A DNA stretch of 64,000 bases, taken from assembly GCA_030248195.1 (NCBI GenBank), contig JASAND010028777.1, positions 1-64,000 of the forward strand. The letters run 5' to 3'. Source of the stretch: Trissonchulus latispiculum (lineage: Eukaryota > Nematoda > Enoplea > Enoplida > Ironidae). The position numbers were made by a program, and so were the translations under genes. Shown one piece after another: positions 1 to 11,622 of the stretch; within the stretch, counting starts at the first letter, position 1, and each line of letters starts with the position of its first letter. The notes under the pieces were generated by a model. That model ran no database searches. It had not been told where the DNA came from and saw only the letters and a list, made by a program, of their open reading frames with translations.

Positions 1-376
1 CAGATTAGCATGGTTATCTTGGTTCTAGCAAAATGTTGTTTCTTAGAAATCAATTCGTATTGAATATTTTTTGGTAACATGAAGTTAGCTGACGTGCTTA
101 CAATATTCTTATTTGTTTATAGTTCCTATAATAAAAATTAAAACTGGAATGACTTATCTATAATGCTGTCGCCATAAAACACAAGTTCATCCCTACGTTT
201 ACGTACTTTTACCAAATAGTTATTTGCTGTTATTAACGTAGCTAACTGCATCGTCTGCCAAGTTGGAAACTGATAGGAGGGATACATCCCCACGAAATAA
301 TATTCAATTCTCCATTGCCTTAAAAAGTGTTCCAACCAGTCAGTTTCTAATCTTCTGGATTTCGGGATTGTTTCAG
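1..376. other. Intron of the TBC1D13-like gene, no feature seen
   Basis: The window opens inside an intron that ends at the TTTCAG acceptor at 371-376. I found no further upstream TBC1D13 exon here. A 90-codon open frame on the opposite strand overlaps the first exon and has no flanking exon, so I treat it as chance. Confidence 0.6.
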
Positions 377-3300
377 ACGACTTTGTCCAGAAATCTCTTT
401 CTTCCAGCAAGCCACGGACTATCCGTGCAAAGCCATTGTGGAGAAACGCATGGAGCCATTGTCAAAGAGAGTGGCTCGAATATTGCTTGGATCTGAAGTG
501 CTCACTAGAAGTCGATCTGGAGCTCAAAATGTAAAGACATGCATAGTGATTCGATATTCCGCTCCATGTATTTAGCTGCTTTTATGACCCATCTCAGAAT
601 TGGCTCTGTCGATGTGAAATGATTTTTAATTAAATTGGATATTAAAATTTTGTTTTAATAAAATTGGATATTGTCGTTAAAAATGTGTTAAAAATTTTCA
701 TAAATGTTTTGTCCGAAAATTATATATACTGGACTTGGAGGAAAGCTCGGAATATTCTGCTGCTGTAGTTCAGTCAGGTTGTCTTTCTTGTTTTTAGTTC
801 TCCCGAAAATGCTCAGTCGAGGAATATCAGCGTCTTCCTGAGGGCGCGGAAGCGCAGTGGGAAGTTGTTGAACGAATCTTATTCTTGTATTATAAGCTCA
901 ACCCTGGTGTTAAATATGTTCAGGTATAATGTGTTATACAGTATTGCTCAAAACAAAGTTAGTTTTTTTCGAAGTTCGAGACATTTCACTAAATTTAGAG
1001 AAGTTCGCTAAAATTCAGCGAAATCTTTAGCTAGTAAATTTGAGGGGTTTTCTCCATATCCACCGAAAATTGACAGAGAATTTTTAAAATCTATTTTAGA
1101 CTCTAGACTTGATGTCTTCGCGAAGTTTGCTAAAGCTTGGCGAAGATCGCCTTGGTTTCGCGAAGTTCCCGAAGATTTTGCGAAGTTCCTCGCAAAAAAG
1201 CTTGCGAACTTCGCGAAGACAGCAAATCTTGAGACTAAAATAGATTTTAAAAATTTTCTGTCAATTTTTGGTGGTAATGAAGAAAACCCCTCAAAGCAGA
1301 TAGCTAAATAATGTCGCAAAGTTCGCTAAATTTTGCTAGATTTGTGATGTTCGTATAGTTTGCGAATTTCGTCAAAATTAACTTTGTTTTGAGCAATGCT
1401 GTATACATTTGCATATACTTTGTGGCATTTTACCAATTCGCAAATATCGTCAACGGTCAATGTTTTGCTGAAATCTCATGCAGTCCCTTAACCTTGCCTG
1501 AATTTCCTCAGGACTAACGGTTGAAAATGACCGATTTCACATTTTTGGCTGCCATTTTTTACTGAAAGCACCTAGTGAGATGGGACTGCCACCAGTCGAT
1601 AGAGAATTATTTTGCTCTAATGAATGCATTGAAGGGTCCCCAATGCACCCAGAAAAAGTTATGAGCCGTTAAAGTCGGGCAAATTAGGAATTTTTGATAA
1701 CTGTCATTGCAGAAAGTTAACGAATTGGTTTCCAGATGCAAGAGTTGATTCTGAAACAAAATAAAACTATACACTATGTTAATGTGCATAACCTGCCCTA
1801 TCACCTGGTTGGTGAAACAAATTTTCCGCTGACGAACTACAGCCGGCGCTGGATTCATTTGCACGCAACACTCGAACATGGCTCTAAGTCATCAAAATTT
1901 TCGTTGTCGTCGGAAAGCTATAGAAACTAGCTTTTTCTTGCATTGCGTGGAAATAATCTTCAATAAAATGAGGTCGACGTATTGAAGAAAAAAGGACCAA
2001 ATGCCCAGACTGTCAACTGGAAACTGGCCTCTGCCCTAAAAATAAGTTGTTGAAAATCGCCACTTGAGGCATATGGCTCACCCGGCCTTAAAGAGTTAAT
2101 AATTGAAGGTATTATGTTTAGTAGGGTTTAGTAAAAAAATCGCTATTTCTATAAGAAAAACATTTAAGTGCATTGACTGAATTCGTTTAGTAAATGTTTA
2201 TTATTTGTTTTGTTTTTAGGGCATGAATGAGATTCTTGGACCAATCTATTATGTCTTCGCATCTGACTCAAACGTGGAATGGAAGGGTGAGGATTTAGTG
2301 ACTGTAGTTTTTCTCCTTGTTTCTGCTCAAGTCTTTAGCGAATGCTGTGCCCTACTTTTAACATTTAGCAACAGTTCATTTGATTTGACGCAGGCAATGG
2401 TCTGGGACATGCTTTTCTTTTGGGACAAGACAACCTTATGGACAAGGCTTTTTGAAATATTCTAGGACTGAAAAGTTGAATTCTTACCTACTTAGTTGAC
2501 CTTACACCCTGTGAAATTTCTGTTTCCCCATGCCGCCTTTGAAAACTGGCAGGGATTGCGACAACTATAATTGAGAATAGAGATCATTGCATAGGGTTAT
2601 TTTATTGTTCTATTAGTGGCCTATATTATGACAATTTGTCTAATTTCAATTTATTTTGATCAAATTTAAGTTCTGCCCTACGACTGCAATGTCTGGTGTC
2701 ATTTGTATCCAGAGATGTTTCGTTGAATGTACAGTTTGTTTTAAAAACATCGGTTTTCTTCGTTAGGTTATTTGTGTCGTGGTACCTTGTCTTGTTTCTG
2801 CACTAAGATAATTTTATTTGTTAAAACTTAAGGGAGGGTCCATTTTGGGGCCATTTTTTCGACTTTCTCTGATCTTGCTATTTTCACACTTTTAATTGTC
2901 CAAATGGTACATTTTAACGAGCAAAGTCGTAACTCTTACGGTTGTCGAGTAATTTCCCTTGAAAGTTGAGATTTCATGTGTTAAACATAGGAAATTTAAA
3001 AAGTTGTCAATTTTTCGCGTGCACCAAAAAATCTCCCCACAAACGTTGATGAATCTGGACAAATTTAACCGTTAAATTTTAATCCTTCAAAAATTAATTA
3101 AACAATTTTGAAAGCCTAAATTAAAATTCTAATTCCAAGATACCGCAGTTTAACATTTCAGCGTTATTTTAATGTATAATTTGTCCAGATTCATCAACGC
3201 TTGTGGGGAGATTTTTTGGTGCACGCGAAAAATTGACAACTTTTAAACTTCCTATGTTTAACACATGAAATCTCAACTTTGAGGTGAAATTACTCTACAA

Positions 3301-6300
3301 CCGTAAAGTTACGACTTTAATTTTAAAATCTCGTTAAAATATACTATTTGGACAAATCAGCGAGATCGGAGAAAGTCGAAAAATGGACCCCCCTTAAGCT
3401 ATACTCGTGGTAGATTTCAGTATACTTTGGTTAGCATTATACGTACTTTTATGAAGCAGCTTATCATACTTTATTTGCATTAAAAATATAAATGATAAAA
3501 GCGAGCATTTATTTGTTTGCTTCGGAATGGTGCGTCCTTGCATCCGCTCTAGGATACTGCATTTTGACAGTTCTAACTTTTGGAACTGCCTGGACTGATT
3601 CATCCACTGTCAGATAGGGCACATCCCATTCATTTCGTCGGATCACATGACTAGATGGCGTGGCGGAAGGGCCGCTACCGCTGTCTTCGTCATCGCTCCC
3701 TGTTGTTGTCGCATGCTCTGCTGTTTGCGGGCAGCAATGGGTTGCCTTATTGAAACTGTGAATTGAAGACTCGCCACAGCCTGTGCTACAGAGTTCGTCA
3801 TCACCTTTGGTAATGTCAGTCTGACAGTCCTGTGAGCTGATTGAGATGGTATCGGTTTGAGCCACTGAATCCCAAACGAAGGGCTCCGTTTGACTGGCTA
3901 TATCATCATATTTTTTCATGAGCATGGTTATTCCGGCTGGGAATGTTTGAGCAGTTGCATGCTTGCCCAGGGGAGGCAGCTTCTGAACCTGACTATCGGT
4001 CAGTCTTGGTTGGCACTGTATATCGGTGTCCACGTAGCCGTGAATTCCAGGCGAGCTGGGACCGCATCGAGTTGAGCGCAGCGGCCCAAGCATACTGTCC
4101 GTTCCTGTAGACGCGTGTATGGCTGAGCATTGAACTGCTTTGTCCGTGAAGGAAGGCAAAGGTCGATTGGATCCCGACTTTCTGTCAATGTACTGATATA
4201 GGTCTTGTGAATCCGTGGACGTGGAACTCATGGGGCCATGTCCACTGTCCAGTCCTACTGACTGAGTGTGTACTGAGCACTGTATTCCACTGTCTGATGA
4301 ATGGGCCGGTTCGTCAGGACCCACGGCTGTGGATGTTGGTGAGAAGGGGATAGGAAGATCAGTTCCTGCCATAGAGTTTACGGGACTTCCGGGAATGGGC
4401 AGCTCTAGGCCGACGCCTGTGTTTCTGGGAGTTCTGGCCATTGGATGGTCAGAGCCAATTTGAATGTCACGCGGTGACTGGGCCATGGGTTGGTCCAGTC
4501 CGGATGCGGCGTTTTTGATTGGCCCCTTTATTGGCAGATTTAAGCCCAGCTTCACCGATGCATAGCTGGGTTTACACTGGACTGCAGCGGTCGCGAGGAA
4601 CTGTTCCTGTGGACCTGGTCCCACGGAACGATCTTGCACAGTTTGACTGTGCTGTTGGCTGACGTTTTGCATCTGCGGACTAGCCTGTGTACTTTGAGTC
4701 ACCACATGGTAGTCTTCATCGGAACCTATCAGTACTGAACTGAGGTCTGGACAGACTTGAGTAAGCATATCCATCAACTGTGGACTGTCTGTTTGAGCGT
4801 CACCGTGTTTGAGGGGCAGTTTTTGAGGTTCGGTTCCGGTTTCCTTTGTTTCAGCACTGGCTTGAATCAGTTTATCCAGGGATTGTGGTCGGTCACTGAA
4901 TGCAGTTTGAAGTCCAGCGTCCATCTGTTCACTGCCAAGTTTGATCACATACACCGTTTTGTTGTCTTGTGCTGGACTAGACGGTAAGGATTCTACCATT
5001 ACGTCAATGGCTTCTGCAGCCTGATGGCTTTCTTTGCTTACGTCTTTTGACAAAGGTGTTTGTAGAGGCACCACGCGAAGTTGGCATTGAATTGCTTTGG
5101 ATAGGCTCTCTGGCGGCCACTGCAGGCCTATGGTTTTGCAGTCCACAACTGTTAAAGGCACAATGGATGTGGGCGCGTTTGGCGTCTGTGTCGGCTGTCC
5201 GTGTTTCATGCTGGCAATTTGCTGTTGTGCTTCAGCATAGGTTTCCAACTGTTCCAGCTCTGTATCCTTTATGTATTTGCGGGCCCAAAATGGCAGTTCC
5301 TTATTCATGATTTCCTGAATCAAATCGGCAGTGTCACGCTGCCCGCCTCCCATGGCCGCCAGTTCCATGGCTTGTCGCTGGGCCTCTGCCACAATTCGTT
5401 TCCGCAGCTTTCTGATCAAAACTTTGACATTGTTTATGAAGATGTTGATGGTGGCAGAGATGGAGGCAAAGCCCATAAATAGCAAGGCATAGGTGGGGAT
5501 GGCAAGAAAAAATTTGTCCGTACTAAAATCGCCCAATAGATAAAACAGAAATGAGTAGTAGACTGCCAGGTCATAGGTTGCCTGCTCATCAATGAGGTAG
5601 AAATATGCGGCACAGCTGACTAATAGTATGGCAAATAAAAGTATCCCTATCCATACTGGTACGATGATGAACTCTTCCTCCTCAATCTCGGTGTCAGTAC
5701 TTCGACTGCTACTGTCGCCATTACTGTTGGGGCTGTCATCTCCTTTACTTCCACTTTTGCTTTTAGCAGTCCTCTTAGACTTGATATTGCCGTTCGGAAT
5801 GCCCCTTTCCAGATCTTCTGGTGTGGCTGGCAGTATGCGAGCATTTTCTGCAAAAAAGCGATATGCAAATGCAAGTTCATATTAGACGGTATCAGATTTT
5901 ACCATAGGTTACTAAACTAAGTTAGTGCTAGATACGTATGTGATAATTTCTCAGTTACAAGGTAATTCTCGGAATGCTTTTGTTAACCATTATATACTCA
6001 TTATTGTGTACTTTTGTTATCTAATGTGTTCACCTTGTCCTAGTATATATTTGTGTATTCTGTTGTAACATGCATATACGGAAATAGATACATACATTAA
6101 GACGCATACAAAGTGGCTGAGAAGAGTACACTTAGCTAAGGGTCATTATCACTGTCCTGTAACTCTGTCCATCCAAAACTTGCCTTTCGGACTTGGGGGG
6201 AAACTCTTACCCTAAGAATAAAAAACCTTTATAGAGTAAATCTCTTTGCAACAAAATTAAACAAACTTACGCCATCTCTTTAGTTTCTTAGTGAGATAAA

Positions 6301-9300
6301 GGACAAATTTAGCTATCAGTTTTCCGAGCTTTCCCAGAATTAGCAGTGATAGTGGAATGCCGATAATGGCATGAATTACGGTCCATACGCGTGTTCCGGT
6401 TGAGCAGGGCACTAGCACGCCAAAACCTAAATTGCATAAAAAATACGGGATGTCGTTTATTCAAATTGAAAGCACTCTTCTCTGCGGAATGTGTATTTAG
6501 AAATCCTGTTGAAAAGAGCGTCCACTATCATTGTAAAAAATTGTAGTTTTTTACTACCTTTGGAATTTATAAATTTCAGTCTTTGATTTTGCTTTTTATG
6601 TCTGGGTTTTTAGGCAAAAAGTGGAGGGGCCCCCCTCATTAGACCAGAGATTTGAGGAATAAAATAGTCTCAAAATAGTACAAAGGCAGCAAAATTAGCG
6701 CAAATTAGTACAATACAAATCTGTGTTTTTTTTGCGAAATTCCGCACTTTTTTGAAAACTCCGCATCTTTTTTTCGGTGCTCTGCGTAAAGTTGCGCAAA
6801 AATTTTTGGCCTTGAGTAGAAATTTTCAGTTCAGATGAACGGGTTTCAGACACTTTTTGGAAAACTGTTTTGAAATGATTTTCGCGCTGGGCGCGTGTAT
6901 ATAATATTTCTATATATATACGTAGACATTTCAATCTTAACCGAGTTAGAATGCCTTGTGGTGACAGCTATGCAATGAAATTCTTTCAGTGTTGAAAAAT
7001 TTGACAAGTCAAATAATTTTAGCCTTTTAGCAGTTTGCTTATATATATTTTATAATTTTATTGACTGCCGAAACTAAACTTTTGAGAATTTCCACTAATC
7101 ATTTTCCTCGGTTTTACAAAATTTTCTCAGCTTCTGGGGCTCGGCCCCCAGACCCCGGCGTCTCACTTCTCTATTAAGTGTATATGTTACGTACCGTATG
7201 AGATTTTGTACCGTATAATACGGTACGGCAATTTTCGTACCGTATTAAACGGTACGTCCCGTATTATATTGTACGGTTTGTTTTTGTACCGTATTGGCAA
7301 AGAACTGAATCTAATCTGCAAGACTAAAAATAATAGAATCTTTGCTCTTGCAGTTCTTATTTCTGTGCTACATGAAATTCTGAACTTCTAATTCTATTAA
7401 ATATTCTGAACATAAAAAGTGAAAATGGTTGAACTTAACCTTTGAATGACAACGTTTTTACACAAAAAGAACGAACGAAAATATAAATAAACAAACAAAT
7501 AAATGTTAAGGTTTAAATTTGGTGTAAATTTGAAATTTTTAAAACCTTAATATTTATTTGTTTATTTATATATTTGTATTTTTGTTATTTTTGTGTAAAA
7601 ACAACTTATATTATCTTATGTTATATTATGTTATATTATGTTATTAACTTATAATGTCACACTCTTATATTATGTACTCTTGATATTATTTAACAGCAGT
7701 ATTCAGTTCTTGGCCAATACGGTGTACAAAAACTAACCGCACAATATAATACGGGACGTACCGTTTAATACGGTACAGAAAAAGTTGTACCGTATTATAC
7801 GGTTCGTACCGCTTAATACGGTACGAAAATTGCCGTACCGTATTGTACGGTACAAAATCTCATACGGTACGTAACATATATACTTGTAAAAACACACTTC
7901 AACTGCTTCAACTTCACTTCAACTGAAAAGTAGTTATAACTTGGTTAATACTATGCGTTAAATGTTAAAAATGTGTTTAAATACGCCCAAATTACCAAAA
8001 CTCCTTAGTTATCTTTAAAAAACCAAAAAATAAGAGTTTCGCATTTTTTTGTGAAATTCCGCAAAAAAATTTGGAGGACATGTGTAAAAGTTTGCAAAAT
8101 AAAGTTTCGACGAAAAAACTCAGATACAGATATATACTATAAAAATGCCTTGGTACCCCTACTGCTTTAACTAAGCTAAAAAGTGCTCAAAAATTCAGTT
8201 TTAGTACCAAAATAGACGATTTTTTAAAGGAAAACACTCCGGCGACTCCGGAAAATTCTTGAGATTTTTGGTCGAAAATCTTAAAAATCTGACAATTTCT
8301 AGGCACCCTAGGGTGCTGGCTTATTTTTAGGCCAAAATTTATGGGGGGGGCTCAAAGTTTTCCCCCCCCCCCCATCGATGGGGGGGGGGGGGGCTCACCA
8401 AAAATGGGGGGGGGGGCATATTTTGGAAAAAATTGTGCAAATTTTTACGTTTTTTTGTGTAAAAATTGCCAAAAAATCGCTAAAAAATGACTAATTTTAG
8501 GTGTTTTTTACGCTAAAATAGCGAAAATTACGTTAAAATTCCGGCGAAGCAGGAAAAATTTTTGAAAATTTAGGGTAACATTGGTGAAATCTGGTAATTT
8601 TTTGGGTTGTGGGGGGAGGAGGCAAACATTTATGGGGGGGGGAACCTCGAATGGGGGGGAGGTTGCCGAGTGGGGGGGCCACCACCCCCCCCCCCCCGTA
8701 AATATAAGCCAGGGGTGCGTTAGAGCGGAAGGAACGAGTGGGAGGCGCCCCCCCAGAGTAAGAAAACCCTGGTTTTCTTGTCCAAGTCCTTACGTTTCTC
8801 GATAGGTAGACTTGTGACAGTCTGAACCACTGAATATAATTAGTGCAATTTGTTCTAAGATATGTAAGCAAGAATAATATGTAAGAATAAATAATATGCA
8901 AAATAGCAAATTTTCCTTTTAGCATTTAATTTACTTATTATAAAAAACGTTTATGCACTTACCAATTGTGGAAGAAACAGATAAGGCATAATAAACTGAT
9001 CCCCAGAAATTGTGCTCTCCAATACAGTCATCCAGGCGCCGTATGCGCGGATCATAAAATGTAGGCTGATATTGTTCAAGGCAATAAAATAGTATAGAGC
9101 CAATCAGATTATGCAGAATGAAGGCAGCATAAGGCCAGCTAGAGGTAAATCGTTGCAGCCATGGTCCCAGCGACCTGATAAAATCCTTAAACGACGTAGT
9201 CTTCGGGACAGCCAGGGACGTTGTCTCCGTTGCCCCATTTGCCCCAGTGGCTCCTGACACGGTCTGGGCTTGGACCAGTGCATGCATACTGGGATCTTGA

Positions 9301-11569
9301 AATGTTAAATGAAAGACTGAAGGCATGATAATTGTTGGCAGTTAGGGTGTTGTGTGTAGATGTAGTTGTGTGTCTGTGTGCGTGTCCGCGTAGTGTGTAA
9401 ATGTGTCTGTGTATTAGCAATTACATCTGGATGAATAACGAAGAATCATTTGGGGGGATTGGGATAGGATAATTTGAGGGGGGAAGAGTGTGAGATTTGC
9501 ATTCACTGAGTCAGGAAAGGAAAGTGGATACTGTCTCTATGAGTCCAGACACCAGATATAATCCTAAGTCGTTTTATCCTTAGCTGGTGCTGAATGTTGA
9601 TCATAAGTTTCATATAGGGATAAGTAGTCTGCACTCTTTAGTATATATCCTTGTCACAACGAACTCCAGCAACGGGCTGCTCTGGTTTTTTGAAGCGCAT
9701 AACCGGTCCCTTTAAAGGTGGCCTGGTAGTCCAGGTATGCGCATTTCTTTCAAAGGAAAATAGGGTTAGGATCTATTATGACTGTTTAGGCCTCTGGGCT
9801 AGGTCTGCTAGCCGCCTTCTTATGTGTATGTGACTGGCTAGGGTGCGAAACGAAGCTGTGATACTTTCATCGTAAAGTGAATGGCCTTTATGGTAGGTTC
9901 GCATGATTGTAAATCAGCCCCTAATCCTGTTCCTTAATCTATTTCATTTCTGTTAGCGCGCCCTGCCGTCTGGTATATATGGTGCTTTCTTCCTCCTGTT
10001 TCTTTGTCTATTGCTGTACTAGTATCTGTTTATTTATCACTAAGTCAAAGTGTGTAGAGTATCATATAATATTTATATACATCTTAATCAAAAACCAATT
10101 AGGAATGAAGACATTCTTGGGCATATCCTTACCCAGCAGAGTACCCTTAAAGAAAATTGAGTAACTGTTGAATTGCGTATATAACTACAATATAGAGATA
10201 GTTAGGTTTTGGTTGGTCTATGCATACATGCGCATAGAAGTGGTGAAATCTGCTATATAAACCCTTAAGCCTATGTGCTAATTGAAGATGAGTTCTAAGG
10301 TAGACCTATTCCAGCGTATTAGCGCTTAGCATTATGTTCGTTGGAAACAGGTTGGTTCTTGGAAGATCACTGATTAGCTGATTTTCTGCCAGTTGAATTT
10401 TTGCCTAGGCTTTGGATGTTACAGAAAAAGTTTGTTTGAATTAACCTAATGTTATGATATAAAAGGACTGGTGTTCTTTACTGTGAAACATTTATGTTCA
10501 TTAAAATACTTAAGTAACACTTGTGCATTACAATGTAAATCAGATCAACCAAAATAAAAAATATAGACCGATCTTATAAATAAATAAAAATTTCGGAAAT
10601 CATATTGACATGAACTTAATGTCACACTAAATGAAAGTAGTTTTCTGTTGACTTTCCTTGGTGACTGATTTTCATGTACAACAAGTAACGGCAATGTGTA
10701 ACACCACACTACCTTCACTGATGCGATCTTGCACGGGTTTGGAGAGGGGGTCTTTGTTTGAATTTGACACACTTCTAATGTGTTCATGTATGTAAGACTG
10801 ATCACCTCCGTGTACCGTTTGTTAGATTTCTTAAATTTAAATTTAAGTTAGTGTAGTGTATGTACGTACATATACTTGTGTATTTTAAGATAGGAATGTT
10901 ATGAGGGTGCTTTTTCGATACAAAGTGTGAATGATTAGATGATTTAATTTTTTGCGGAGTCTCCTGCTGGGCCTTGCGTGAAAAGTGGGCAAAAATCATA
11001 AACTAGACTGTTCGTAACTGATCCTTAAAATATGATGTTATGTCGATATAACGTTCAGTCTTGCGTATTGTACAGATCTGGTTTCTTTCAGAAAATGTTG
11101 CTTATGTATATATTTTGGAGTAAAAAGGCGCTTTAAGGAAAACAGTAAATGTTAGTAATTTACGTTAACGTATATATTTACTAAATGTTTACTTGTATAT
11201 AAATATATATACCTATTACGTAACTAATCTGTGCAAGATTAAAAATGTGATCAGTTGCAAGATAGTATTTAAAAAGTATATATATATATAAAATTTGTGA
11301 TGAAGCTTTTCTGCAATCTGCAAGCTGTCAGAGTTTGCCAGAGGTAATTGGCTTTTGCTGTCTTGGATTAAAAAGCTTTGTCTCAACAAGTATAAAAGTC
11401 TTAGTAAAAACTGAGTATATACCTACACAGTCATTTGTGGAATTCAGTTGCACCAATTATCATTTTTTCATAACCATAAAACTTGAGTGACCCACTGAAG
11501 TAGACCTAAGCATAATACTGGTACGTGTATGAGCCGATTTATGAGAAATTCCGAGTTGGTTAGGACTAG

Positions 11570-11622
<53 letters not shown>

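Noticed and set aside
138..410. 90-codon minus-strand frame with protein-like sequence (RRLETDWLEHFLRQWRIEYYFV...)
   Set aside because: It overlaps the first TBC1D13 exon antisense, has a stop just upstream and no matching splice partner, so I treat it as a shadow.
4000..5482. Several 60-93 codon frames antisense to the K2P tail
   Set aside because: The K2P frame is supported by splice phases and motifs; the antisense frames are shadows.
8533..8925. 130-codon minus-strand frame next to K2P exon 1
   Set aside because: It runs through C/G homopolymers of a foldback element; composition-driven and not in phase with the channel exons.
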